Below are positions 50,222 through 59,212 of a stretch of 64,000 nt of DNA, piece by piece; positions within the stretch are counted from its first letter, which is position 1, and the number at the start of each line of letters is the position of its first letter. This DNA comes from Natronohydrobacter sp. (GTDB taxonomy: Bacteria; Pseudomonadota; Alphaproteobacteria; Rhodobacterales; Rhodobacteraceae): positions 110,337-174,336 of the forward strand of contig JAFIEM010000001.1 of NCBI GenBank assembly GCA_020832555.1. The letters are read 5' to 3'. Made by a program: the position numbers and the translations under genes. The notes under the pieces are model-generated. The model saw only the letters and a list, made by a program, of their open reading frames with translations, was not told the origin of the DNA and ran no database searches.

Positions 50222-51565
50222 TCAGTATCCTGTTCCCGGTTTGCCCGGATACCAGTCGGTCCCGGCCAGCGGCACCTGTGCCATTGCAGCGGCCTCCATC
50301 GTCAGAGCGCAGAGGTCTTCGGGTTCCAGATTGTGCAGATGGTTATGACCGCAGGCGCGCGCGATGGTCTGCGCTTCCAGTGTCATCACCTTCAGGTAGT
50401 TGCGCAACCGGCGGCCCGCTTCCACCGGGTCCAGACGCGCTGCCAGTTCCGGGTCTTGCGTGGTGATGCCTGCCGGATCGCGGCCTTCGTGCCAGTCGTC
50501 ATAGGCACCGGTCGTGGTGCCAAGCTTCTGATACTCGGATTCCCATTTCGGGTCATTGTCCCCCAGCGCGATCAGGGCCGCCGTGCCGATGGCGACAGCA
50601 TCTGCGCCAAGCGCCAGCGCCTTGGCCACATCCGCGCCGGTGCGGATGCCGCCCGAGACGATCAGCTGCACTTCGCGGTGCATGCCCAGATCCTGCAACG
50701 CGCGCACGGCAGGGCGGATGCAGGAGAGGATCGGCAGTCCCACATTCTCGATGAACACATCCTGCGTGGCCGCCGTGCCGCCTTGCATGCCGTCCAGCAC
50801 GACCACATCGGCACCGGCTTTCACGGCCAAAGCCGTATCGTAATAGGGACGGGTGCCGCCGACTTTCACATAGATCGGAACCTGCCAGCCGGTGATCTCG
50901 CGCAACTCAAGGATCTTGATTTCCAGATCATCCGGCCCGGTCCAGTCGGGGTGACGGCAGGCGGAGCGCTGGTCGATGCCCTTGGGCAGGGTGCGCATCT
51001 CGGCCACGCGGTCGCTGATTTTCTGACCCAGGAGCATGCCGCCCCCACCCGGTTTCGCGCCCTGACCGACCACGACTTCAATCGCATCGGCGCGGCGCAG
51101 ATCGTCGGGGTTCATGCCGTAACGTGAGGGCAGATACTGATAGACCAGCTTGGTGGAATGGCCGCGTTCTTCGGGCGTCATGCCGCCGTCGCCTGTGGTG
51201 GTCGAAGTACCTGCGGCCGAGGCCCCGCGCCCCAGTGCTTCCTTGGCTTGCGCTGAAAGCGCGCCAAAGCTCATGCCCGCGATGGTGATGGGAATGTCCA
51301 ACTCGATGGGTTTCTTGGCGAAGCGCGTGCCAAGCGTCACGCGGGTGTCGCATTTCTCGCGATAGCCTTCGAGCGGGTAGCGGCTGATCGAGGCCCCGAG
51401 GAACAGAAGATCGTCGAAATGCGGCACCTTGCGCTTCGCGCCACCACCGCGAATGTCATAGATCCCGGTCGCCGCGGCGCGACGGATTTCGGCATTGATC
51501 GGATTTGAGAAGGTCGCGGACTGGATCGGCATCGTCTGCGGGATGCGTTTGTCATGTTGGTTCAT
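50222..51565 (-). CDS. mgsC: N-methylglutamate synthase subunit C (FMN-binding glutamate synthase domain)
   Basis: ITIAGMSFGALSAQAKEALGRGASAAGTSTTTGDGGM..., VGQGAKPGGGGMLLGQKIS, VVLDGMQGGTAATQDVFIENVGLP. Confidence 0.82.
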   Translation of the reverse strand: MNQHDKRIPQTMPIQSATFSNPINAEIRRAAATGIYDIRGGGAKRKVPHFDDLLFLGASISRYPLEGYREKCDTRVTLGTRFAKKPIELDIPITIAGMSFGALSAQAKEALGRGASAAGTSTTTGDGGMTPEERGHSTKLVYQYLPSRYGMNPDDLRRADAIEVVVGQGAKPGGGGMLLGQKISDRVAEMRTLPKGIDQRSACRHPDWTGPDDLEIKILELREITGWQVPIYVKVGGTRPYYDTALAVKAGADVVVLDGMQGGTAATQDVFIENVGLPILSCIRPAVRALQDLGMHREVQLIVSGGIRTGADVAKALALGADAVAIGTAALIALGDNDPKWESEYQKLGTTTGAYDDWHEGRDPAGITTQDPELAARLDPVEAGRRLRNYLKVMTLEAQTIARACGHNHLHNLEPEDLCALTMEAAAMAQVPLAGTDWYPGKPGTGY

Positions 51566-51577
51566 GGAGTTGGTCCC

Positions 51578-52261
51578 TCAATAGGCCGCAGCGTTGTCGA
51601 TGTCGAAATTATAGAGCTTGCGCGCCGAACCGTAACGGCGGAACTCTTCGGGCTTGGCGTCAATCCCGGCGCGTTCCAGAAGATCGCGCAGAATTTCCAG
51701 ATGCTCGGGGCGCATCTCTTTCTCGATGCAATCTGCGCCCAGGCTTTTCACTGATCCGCGCACGAAAAGCCGCGCTTCATAGAGCGAATCGCCCAGTGCA
51801 TCGCCTGCATCGCCACAGACTACCAGATTGCCTGCCTGCCCCATGAAGGCCGACATATGCCCGATATTGCCCTGCACGACGATGTCGATGCCCTTCATGG
51901 AAATCCCGCATCGGGAAGAGGCATTGCCCTTGATCACCAGCAATCCCCCGCGCCCGGTCGCACCGGCATACTGGCTGGCGTCCCCGTCGATGATGACAGT
52001 GCCCGACATCATGTTTTCCGCAACACCCGGCCCGGCAGAGCCTGTGACATGGACGGTTGCCTGCTTGTTCATGCCTGCGCAATAGTAGCCGGTCGCGCCG
52101 CGCACGGTGACTTCAATCGGCGCGTCCAGACCCACGGCAATGGCATGCGCGCCGCGTGGGTTCAGGATTTCCCAGCTTGTCGCGTTGGTCTGGTCTTTTT
52201 GGGCCTGCAGGGTTGCGTTCAACTCGCGCAGGGACTGGGTTGCAAGATCGATGGTTTGCAT
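51578..52261 (-). CDS. mgsB: N-methylglutamate synthase subunit B (GXGXG domain)
   Basis: GATGYYCAGMNKQATVHVTGSAGPGVAENMMSGTVIIDGDASQYAGATGRGGLLVIKGNASSRCGISMKGIDIVVQGNIGHMSAFMGQAG: GXGXG beta-helix. Confidence 0.82.
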   Translation of the reverse strand: MQTIDLATQSLRELNATLQAQKDQTNATSWEILNPRGAHAIAVGLDAPIEVTVRGATGYYCAGMNKQATVHVTGSAGPGVAENMMSGTVIIDGDASQYAGATGRGGLLVIKGNASSRCGISMKGIDIVVQGNIGHMSAFMGQAGNLVVCGDAGDALGDSLYEARLFVRGSVKSLGADCIEKEMRPEHLEILRDLLERAGIDAKPEEFRRYGSARKLYNFDIDNAAAY

Positions 52262-52264
52262 GGC

Positions 52265-53161
52265 TCAGTGGCTCCAGAAATAGACAGTGGCGGGCTCGGG
52301 TTCCCAGACGCGGGCAGTTTCAATGCCCGGCAGGTTGACCAGCGCGCGGTATTCGGACCCGAAGGCCACATATTGATCGGTTTCGGCCATGACGGCAGGT
52401 TTGCAGGCAATCGGATCGCGGACAACGCCAAACCCGTCCTTGGTGCCGACGACGAAGGTGAAGAAACCGTCCAGATCGTCGAGCGTGCCTTCGAGTGCTT
52501 CGCCCAAGCTGGCGCCGTTCTGCATTTTCCAGGTCAGATAGGCCGCACCGACTTCGGTATCGTTCATGCTCTCGATACGGATGCCTTCGCGCTTCAGTTT
52601 GCGCCGCCAGTTGTTGTGGTTCGACAGCGACCCGTTATGCACAAGGCACTGATCTGCCCCGGTCGAGAACGGGTGCGCGCCTTGCGTGGTGACGGCGGAT
52701 TCGGTGGCCATGCGGGTATGGCCGATGCCATGCGTGCCGGACATGGAGGACAGTTCAAAGCGGCGGGCAACATCCTTGGGAAGGCCGACTTCCTTGTAGA
52801 TCTCGATGCTTTCGCCATCGCTCATCACGCGCAGGCCGGGGCGCAGGTCAGCCAGTTTGGCGCGGGCGTCTGCGGCCTTGTCTGCAGGCAGGGTCAGAAC
52901 GGCGTGGGTGTCTTTGCGATGCAGCGTGACTGCAGCACCCAGCGCGGATGACAGGTCATCCGCCAGGGCCGCAAAATCCGCATCGGCCTGATCCGACTGG
53001 ATCGTGAGTTTGGCCTGACCTTGCGCGCTGCCGCCATAGATCGCGATCCCGGCGCTGTCAGGTCCGCGATCGGTCATTGTGACCAGCATATCGGTCAGCA
53101 TTGCCCCGAGTTTCGGCTCAAGGGATTTGTCTTTGAGGAACAATCCGACAATTCCACACAT
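52265..53161 (-). CDS. mgsA: N-methylglutamate synthase subunit A (class II glutamine amidotransferase)
   Basis: MCGIVGLFLKDKSLEPKLGAMLTDMLVTMTDRGPDSAG: class II GATase with Cys2 nucleophile; start set at MCGIVG. Confidence 0.82.
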   Translation of the reverse strand: MCGIVGLFLKDKSLEPKLGAMLTDMLVTMTDRGPDSAGIAIYGGSAQGQAKLTIQSDQADADFAALADDLSSALGAAVTLHRKDTHAVLTLPADKAADARAKLADLRPGLRVMSDGESIEIYKEVGLPKDVARRFELSSMSGTHGIGHTRMATESAVTTQGAHPFSTGADQCLVHNGSLSNHNNWRRKLKREGIRIESMNDTEVGAAYLTWKMQNGASLGEALEGTLDDLDGFFTFVVGTKDGFGVVRDPIACKPAVMAETDQYVAFGSEYRALVNLPGIETARVWEPEPATVYFWSH

Positions 53162-53297
53162 TCTGGTCGCTCCGATCAATGTTGAGTTGTGAGTTGATAT
53201 GACGCTAGCAGCATCCGCGCAGCGGTTCAACTACGAAGAAACATTTTTTCATTTGGTGCGCATAGGGCGTGCAGATCGCGCTTTCATCAGGTTTTGC

Positions 53298-53350
53298 TTG
53301 ACAGATTGTCGCAGGGCAGTTTCTTAATATGAAAATTTTTTCAATAAGAA
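53298..53350. promoter_or_regulatory. putative promoter and AT-rich dyad in mgsA/amt divergent intergenic region
   Basis: TTGACA at 53298-53303 and TTCTTA-ata-TGAAAA-tt-TTTTCA-a-TAAGAA at 53321-53350. Confidence 0.5.
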
Positions 53351-53444
53351 GTCAATTCACCAAGAGGTCCGCGCGGGCTGGCCGATGCCTTTCGCAGGGT
53401 TGATTCGCGCGACGTCACGCCTGCAGCGAAAGGGAGGAGCAAGG

Positions 53445-54797
53445 GTGGACACACAACTTGACGCAATCACAACGATCTTTACCGAGTTCTACTACTGGGT
53501 CACGATCCCGCTGATGTTTCTGATCCATGTCGGGTTCTGCATGTATGAAGTGGGGGCCAGCCGACGACGAAACCACCTGCATACTCTGATGAAGAACTCG
53601 ATGATCATTCCCCTGGTCACGATCACCTTCTTCTTCTTCGGCTGGTGGCTCTACTGGGCCATGCCGAACGGACCCTTCATCACCGGCGGTATATTGTGGG
53701 AGGATGCCGCAGCCAATGCCGCCAATTCGCCAACGATGGGGACCAACCTCGATGATCGCATTACCGGCGTCTTCTGGGCAGCGTTCCTGCTGTTCTCCTG
53801 GACGGCAGCATCCATTGTATCAGGTGCCGTCATCGAGCGGATCAATTCGGGCGCTTTCTGGGTGCTCGCGGTCGTGATCGGGTCGGGTGCATGGATCATT
53901 GACGCGGCCTGGGGCTGGCACCCGAATGGCTGGATGGTGCAACTGCTCGGCTATCACGATGCCTATGCATCCGGGGTAATTCACGCGATTGCGGGCGGTT
54001 TCGCGCTGGGCGTGCTGTGCGTTCTGGGGCCACGTCTTGGCAAATTCGCGCCAGATGGCACGCCGCGCAATATCCTGCCGCATAATCCCTGGATGGTCGC
54101 AATCGGCCTCTTTGTCATCTATACCGGCTTCTGGGGTTTCTATGTGGCCTGTAATATTCCGATCATCTCGCCCGAGGAAATCGATGGCGTGATCGTTGGA
54201 ACGACATGGACTGCAACCACAATCTATCTGACGCCAACCTCGCTGAGCGCGATCACCTTCAACTTCCTGATGTCACTGTCAGGTGGAATGCTGGTGGCTT
54301 TTGCCGTGTCCAAGGGTGATGCGTTCTGGACCTACTCGGGCGGGCTTGCGGGGATCATCTGTGCGTCAGCCGGCAATGACCTGTATCATCCGATTCAGGC
54401 CATGTTTGTGGGCTGCATCGGGGCCTTCGTGGCCTACAAGATGCACCATTTCGTCGAACGGCGCTTCAAGATCGATGATGCTGTCGGCGCTGTGGCCGTG
54501 CATGGATATGCCGGGTTCGCCGGTCTGATCATCGCGGGCTTCCTGCTATGGGGTCATCCGTCCAGCCCCTATGAAGGCTATGCCGCGATCAACCCGCTGG
54601 GCCAGTTCCTTGGGGCGATCATCATGTTCGGGGTGCTTGGCTTCCTGCCTGGCTGGATTGTCGCGAAGATCCTGCATGCCTTTGGCATGCTGCGCATCCC
54701 GCGCGAGATCGAGATTCTGGGTCTGGATTTTCAGGACATGCAGATGGAACGTGAAGCCGAAACCGAAGTCCGCGACGCCAAGCGCGCGCTGGTCTGA
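53445..54797 (+). CDS. Amt/Mep-family ammonium (methylammonium) transporter
   Basis: Multi-TM; twin-His context DAYASGVIHAIAGGFALGVLCVLGPRLGKF and VAVHGYAGFAGL. GTG start 53445 preceded by gggaggagcaag. Confidence 0.8.
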   Translation: MDTQLDAITTIFTEFYYWVTIPLMFLIHVGFCMYEVGASRRRNHLHTLMKNSMIIPLVTITFFFFGWWLYWAMPNGPFITGGILWEDAAANAANSPTMGTNLDDRITGVFWAAFLLFSWTAASIVSGAVIERINSGAFWVLAVVIGSGAWIIDAAWGWHPNGWMVQLLGYHDAYASGVIHAIAGGFALGVLCVLGPRLGKFAPDGTPRNILPHNPWMVAIGLFVIYTGFWGFYVACNIPIISPEEIDGVIVGTTWTATTIYLTPTSLSAITFNFLMSLSGGMLVAFAVSKGDAFWTYSGGLAGIICASAGNDLYHPIQAMFVGCIGAFVAYKMHHFVERRFKIDDAVGAVAVHGYAGFAGLIIAGFLLWGHPSSPYEGYAAINPLGQFLGAIIMFGVLGFLPGWIVAKILHAFGMLRIPREIEILGLDFQDMQMEREAETEVRDAKRALV

Positions 54798-54818
54798 CAC
54801 TGTGAGAGGAGAAAACAG

Positions 54819-55037
54819 ATGTCTACAACTGGAGTGACGACATGGGCTGTCGATCTGGCGGATGTTGGCCCGATCTATCCGCTACAGGGCAGCGAGACCT
54901 TGCTCTGGATCCTGGGGGTCGCCTTCTGGATCGGCTGGCATGTCTGGTCGATCCGCTGGGAGAAAGCCTATCAGAAAGAGCGGATTGCCAAGTATGGTGA
55001 CAGCGAAACGCTGAAGAAATCGCTCGATCTGCATTGA
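54819..55037 (+). CDS. small single-TM protein co-encoded with Amt
   Basis: MSTTGVTTWAVDLADVGPIYPLQGSETLLWILGVAFWIGWHVWSIRWEKAYQKERIAKYGDSETLKKSLDLH; GAGAGGAG RBS; 21 nt after amt. Confidence 0.75.
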   Translation: MSTTGVTTWAVDLADVGPIYPLQGSETLLWILGVAFWIGWHVWSIRWEKAYQKERIAKYGDSETLKKSLDLH

Positions 55038-55057
55038 TCTGAGCCGGATCAGGACAG

Positions 55058-55086
55058 GGGCCAGCCATTCCAGTGGCTGGCCCTTT
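55058..55086 (+). terminator. intrinsic terminator after amt operon
   Basis: GGGCCAGCCA-TTCCAG-TGGCTGGCCC-TTT. Confidence 0.75.
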
Positions 55087-55207
55087 CAGATGTCAGGGAA
55101 ATGGCGCTTGATTCGGCCATTGCGACCCAAGTGGTTTGCAAATTGGTTCGGTCGAGATGGGATTCTTCCCGTTCCAACGGTCGAATGTTCACCGATTTTG
55201 CTACAGA

Positions 55208-55235
55208 AATTGCCTTTCAGTAAAAATATTTTCTT
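55208..55235. promoter_or_regulatory. AT-rich imperfect dyad upstream of dmmD, resembling the mgsA/amt site
   Basis: GTAAAAATATTTTC (55220-55233); the reverse complement aligns with the 53321-53350 element at 18 of 26 positions by eye. Confidence 0.35.
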
Positions 55236-55357
55236 TAAGTATTGATTTTCAGTGTTTGATTTGCCCAACTATGACAAGATTTCGGAAGTTCTGCTGTGCG
55301 CGGCGCGACCGAAAAGAACCAGATTGAACCAGATCGGACCAAACAGGGAGAAATGAG

Positions 55358-56494
55358 ATGACGACATCGTGGCGCTTTTCGGTTCTGGCGGACCGTCACC
55401 GGGCGATGGGCTCGGCGCTGGAGGACTGGTCGGGCATGGGGACGGCCTGGAGCTATGACAAGGATCAGGAGGAGGAATATCTCGCGATCCGCACCAAGGC
55501 CGGGTTCATGGATGTTTCGGGGTTGAAAAAGGTGCATGTGGTCGGGCCGCATGCGTTTCATGTGATCGACCGGGCTACGACGCGCTCGGCCGACAAGATC
55601 AAGCCGGGTCGCAGTTCCTATGCCACGATGCTCAATGACGAAGGCAAGTTCATCGACGATTGCGTGATCTATCGGACAGGCCCCAACAGCTACATGGTCG
55701 TGCATGGCTCGGGTCAGGGGCATGAGCAACTGACCATGGCCGCGACGGGGCGCGATGTGGATATCCGCTTTGACGACAATCTGCATGACATCTCGCTACA
55801 GGGGCCTTTGGCGGTGGATTTTCTGGAAGCGCAGGGCGTGCCGGGCATCCGCGATCTGCCCTATTTCGCGCATACCCAGACGATGCTCTGGGACAAGCCG
55901 GTGATGATTTCGCGCACGGGCTATACCGGTGAGCGCGGCTACGAGATTTTCTGCCGCGCACAGGATGCCGTTGAGATCTGGGATGCGCTGGTCGAGAAAG
56001 GCGCCCCGATGGGGATTATCCCGACGCGGTTTACGACGCTCGATCTGTTGCGCGCGGAAAGCTATCTACTGTTCTTCCCCTATGACAATTCCGAGAAATA
56101 CCCGTTCGAGAACGAGAAATGCGGTGATACGCTCTGGGAGTTGGGGCTGGATTTCACGGTTTCCAAAGGCAAGACCGGCTTCCGCGGGGCGGAAGAACAT
56201 TACCGCTTGCAGGGTAAGGAGCGGTTCAAGATTTACGGTGTGAAGCTGGAGGGCACGGTGCCTGCCGAAGAAGGTGCCGCGCTGATGAAGGACGGCAAGC
56301 AGGTCGGTGTCGTGACGATCGGCATGTATTCCTCTCTCAACAAGCACAATGTCGGCATTGCCCGGATGCCGGTGGATTGCGCAGTGGATGGCACGCCAAT
56401 GGTGGTGAAGAATTCCGATGGCGAGATCCCTTGCGTGGCCCATTCCATGCCCTTCTACGACCCGGACAAGAAGCGCCGCACGGCGAAAGGCTGA
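55358..56494 (+). CDS. dmmD: GcvT-family THF-dependent protein DmmD of dimethylamine monooxygenase cluster
   Basis: AFHVIDRATTRSADKIKPGRSSYATMLNDEGKFIDDCVIYRTGPNSYMVVHGSGQGHEQL...ISRTGYTGERGYEIF: GcvT-like; first gene before dmmABC-like genes. Confidence 0.8.
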   Translation: MTTSWRFSVLADRHRAMGSALEDWSGMGTAWSYDKDQEEEYLAIRTKAGFMDVSGLKKVHVVGPHAFHVIDRATTRSADKIKPGRSSYATMLNDEGKFIDDCVIYRTGPNSYMVVHGSGQGHEQLTMAATGRDVDIRFDDNLHDISLQGPLAVDFLEAQGVPGIRDLPYFAHTQTMLWDKPVMISRTGYTGERGYEIFCRAQDAVEIWDALVEKGAPMGIIPTRFTTLDLLRAESYLLFFPYDNSEKYPFENEKCGDTLWELGLDFTVSKGKTGFRGAEEHYRLQGKERFKIYGVKLEGTVPAEEGAALMKDGKQVGVVTIGMYSSLNKHNVGIARMPVDCAVDGTPMVVKNSDGEIPCVAHSMPFYDPDKKRRTAKG

Positions 56495-56503
56495 CAGCAG
56501 GCG

Positions 56504-56534
56504 GGCGCGGTTCTGAACGGACCGCGCCTTTTTT
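56504..56534 (+). terminator. intrinsic terminator between dmmD and dmmA
   Basis: GGCGCGGT-TCTGAACGG-ACCGCGCC-TTTTTT. Confidence 0.85.
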
Positions 56535-56563
56535 GCGACATGACAGACGGAGCAAAACCCCGG

Positions 56564-57169
56564 ATGAGCAAGTTCGACTTTCCCCCTTCCATCGCCAGCC
56601 GCCCGGTCTATGGCACGCTCAAGCCTCGCAAGGGCACGCAACATCTGATGATCGCCGATGGTGCAGGAGCAGAGGCGCTGCTGGATCTGGTGGCCTCTGC
56701 GCCCGAGATCATGGCGCAGGCCCATGTGATTTTCATTTCGCGCGGTTCCGACACGCATTCTGAAAAATTACGCGCGGCGGGTCCGGCGATCCTGCATGTC
56801 GGCCCGAGCTATCCGGCAACAGTGCAGCGTATCCGGCGGGTGCTGCAGGATACTGTTATGGGCGCGCAGATCTATCTGGCAGGCACCGAAGGGCTGATCG
56901 GACAGGCCATGAATGAGGCGCTTCAGGCGGGTATCCCGCTGGCTGCGATCCAGACCGAGCATCGGGGGTCCGTCGCGCGGCGCGTGCAATGCGTGCATTG
57001 CAAGGGGATCACCGAGGGTGTGATGACAGACCCCTTCGTATGCAGCCATTGCGGGCTGAACCTGTTCGTGCGGGACCATTATTCGCGCAGGCTGGCGGCG
57101 TTTCAGGGGGTCTGCATCGATGCCGAAGACCCCGGCGAGGTTCCCGATCCGGTGGAGTTGTACAAATGA
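56564..57169 (+). CDS. dmmA: dimethylamine monooxygenase subunit DmmA-like
   Basis: C-terminal Cys pairs CVHCKG...CSHCGLNLFVRDHYSRRLAAFQGVCIDAEDPGEVP; followed by a flavin/2Fe-2S reductase. ATG 56564 has an upstream ACGGAG; the track start 56540 abuts the terminator. Confidence 0.75.
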   Translation: MSKFDFPPSIASRPVYGTLKPRKGTQHLMIADGAGAEALLDLVASAPEIMAQAHVIFISRGSDTHSEKLRAAGPAILHVGPSYPATVQRIRRVLQDTVMGAQIYLAGTEGLIGQAMNEALQAGIPLAAIQTEHRGSVARRVQCVHCKGITEGVMTDPFVCSHCGLNLFVRDHYSRRLAAFQGVCIDAEDPGEVPDPVELYK

Positions 57170-58131
57170 GCGCTGGCACACAGAAAATCCCCGTTATCGT
57201 GCGGGCGAAGGTCAAGCTGAACGATCTGGTCACGCGGTTTGAATTTGAACATGCCGAGGGCGGCAGCCTGCCGCCGTTTTCTGGCGGCGCGCATACCGTC
57301 GTGGAAATGCAGGATGGAGATCGCCTTCGGCTGAACCCCTATTCGCTGATGTCTGATCCGATGGATCCCAGCCATTATGCGATTTCCGTGCGCCGCGATG
57401 ATCAGGGGCGTGGTGGGTCGATCTTCCTGCATGACAAGGTGCAGGTGGGCGACCGGATGGTGATCAGCTACCCGGTCAATCTGTTCTCGCTGGACATGAC
57501 CGCGAAAAAACACCTGATGTTCGCAGGCGGGATCGGGATCACGCCATTTTTGTCGCAGATCCGGCAGCTGGAATACCTCTCGGGCCGGTTCGAGTTGCAC
57601 TATTCGGTGCGCAATGCGGCTCTGGCCAGTTATGCGACCGATCTGACCGCGCGCCACCCGGCGCATGTGCATGTCTATCACGACGATCAGGACCAGCGTA
57701 TTCCGCTGCATGATCTGCTCAAAGGCCAGCCACTCGGCACGCATCTCTATGTCTGCGGCCCGCGTGGCATGATCGACTGGGTGTTGAAGAGCGCCGCCGA
57801 TCTGGGCTGGCCTCAAGCCGCTGTGCATTACGAGGAATTCCTCGCACCGCAATCCGGCAAGCCCTTCACTGTGGAACTGGCGACCTCGGGCAAAACCGTG
57901 CAGGTGGGAGAACATGAAAGCCTGTTGGAGGCCATCGAGCGCGCAGGCGTGGATGCGCCCTATCTGTGCCGGGGCGGGGCCTGCGGGCAATGCGAGACCC
58001 GCGTGATCCGCCATGACGGGACGATCCTGCATAATGATCACTGGCTGGATGAGAGCGAGCACGCCAGTGGCGAGAAAATCATGCCCTGTGTCAGCCGCTT
58101 TGAGGGCAAGACACTGGTGCTGGACCGTTAA
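57166..58131 (+). CDS. dmmB: dimethylamine monooxygenase reductase subunit DmmB (PDR/VanB-type)
   Basis: NPYSLMSDP FMN-binding motif, FAGGIGITPFLSQI, C-terminal plant-type 2Fe-2S CRGGACGQCET; ATGA overlap with dmmA. Confidence 0.83.
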   Translation: MSAGTQKIPVIVRAKVKLNDLVTRFEFEHAEGGSLPPFSGGAHTVVEMQDGDRLRLNPYSLMSDPMDPSHYAISVRRDDQGRGGSIFLHDKVQVGDRMVISYPVNLFSLDMTAKKHLMFAGGIGITPFLSQIRQLEYLSGRFELHYSVRNAALASYATDLTARHPAHVHVYHDDQDQRIPLHDLLKGQPLGTHLYVCGPRGMIDWVLKSAADLGWPQAAVHYEEFLAPQSGKPFTVELATSGKTVQVGEHESLLEAIERAGVDAPYLCRGGACGQCETRVIRHDGTILHNDHWLDESEHASGEKIMPCVSRFEGKTLVLDR

Positions 58132-58143
58132 GGGGGAAATGGC

Positions 58144-59211
58144 ATGACCATTCAGTTCAATGACGAGACGTTCCGCGACGATTACACCTTCCGCAACTCG
58201 GAATGGGCGATCAAGCGCTTTCCCTTCCCGTTCCACGAAGACAGCTACATGTATTCGGTCAATATGGAACAGCATCGCGGTGGGCCGAAGGGCTCGGTCT
58301 ATGAAAAGCGCTTCGATGTGGATGAGCACTACATTTCCGAAATGCGCGACCGGGCGCTGGTGCTGGCCGATGACCCGCTGCGCTGCCAGTCGCTGCCGCA
58401 TATGACACTGGCGGGCTGGGACTTGCTGGAACTGATCATGGTCAGCAAGTCCGAGGATTATCCCGACTTGTTCGAGCTGCACCGCAACGGCAATCAATGG
58501 CGCTGGATCAACAAGCCGCTGGGCATTGATGACACCTTCACCTTCATGGATGAAGCCAGCCTGCCCTACGGGCCGATGGAATATATCACCCGGCAGGCGC
58601 AGGGCGATTATGCGGTGCTCGACCAGCGCGAGAACAACCTGTGGATGGACGCGGGCATGGTCACGACCCAGGCCGACTGGTCGCTCGATTTCGACATCGG
58701 GATGAATTTCTTCGAATGGCACGCGCCGGTGCCGCTCGCGCATGAAATGGGCGTGTTCAAGCGGGCGCTGAAATTCCTTCTGAACATCCAGCAGGGCAGC
58801 CCGGCGCGGCGGCTGAACTGGACGATGACGGTCAATCCGCTGTTGGATACCAGCCCAGAGAATTACCACAAATGGGGTCGCCAGAAGACCACGCTCACGC
58901 CCGAGAACCTGGGGCGCAAACAGCATCTGCGGGTCGAGTTGCAGACCTTCTACCGCCTGCCGCGCTCTAACGCGCTGGTCTTTCCGATCCGCTGCTACTT
59001 GATCGCGCTAGAAGATCTGGTGACTGTCCCGAAATGGGGCCGCCGGTTGCACAGGGTGATCCGTGACCTGCCCGAGGAGCTTGCGACCTACAAGGGCTTC
59101 ATCCGCAACCGGCCCATGATCCTTGACTATCTGGCGCAATATGATGACGGCCTGCCCACGTCACCCGGCATCTGGCCCGATATCGACACCGAACCACCGT
59201 TGCAGAAATAG
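58144..59211 (+). CDS. dmmC: heme-dependent oxidative N-demethylase family protein (DUF3445), DmmC-like
   Basis: WAIKRFPFPFHEDSYMYSVNMEQHRGGPKGSVYEKRFDVDEHYISEMRDRALVLADDPLRCQSLPHMTLAGWDLLELIM...: DUF3445-like. Confidence 0.8.
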   Translation: MTIQFNDETFRDDYTFRNSEWAIKRFPFPFHEDSYMYSVNMEQHRGGPKGSVYEKRFDVDEHYISEMRDRALVLADDPLRCQSLPHMTLAGWDLLELIMVSKSEDYPDLFELHRNGNQWRWINKPLGIDDTFTFMDEASLPYGPMEYITRQAQGDYAVLDQRENNLWMDAGMVTTQADWSLDFDIGMNFFEWHAPVPLAHEMGVFKRALKFLLNIQQGSPARRLNWTMTVNPLLDTSPENYHKWGRQKTTLTPENLGRKQHLRVELQTFYRLPRSNALVFPIRCYLIALEDLVTVPKWGRRLHRVIRDLPEELATYKGFIRNRPMILDYLAQYDDGLPTSPGIWPDIDTEPPLQK

Positions 59212-59212
59212 G

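Noticed and set aside
49436-51127. 563-aa + strand ORF
   Set aside because: Spans antisense of gmaS and mgsC plus their intergenic gap; no domain signature.
53385-53444. Amt N-terminal extension from the track start
   Set aside because: The GTG at 53445 has a strong GGGAGGAG RBS and begins where the expected protein starts; the extension MPFAGLIRATSRLQRKGGAR looks non-native.
55037-55357. Glycine or purine riboswitch upstream of dmmD
   Set aside because: No recognisable conserved aptamer core; only a terminator and an AT-rich dyad are visible.
57103-58926. 607-aa - strand ORF
   Set aside because: Antisense across dmmA/dmmB/dmmC junctions; shadow ORF.
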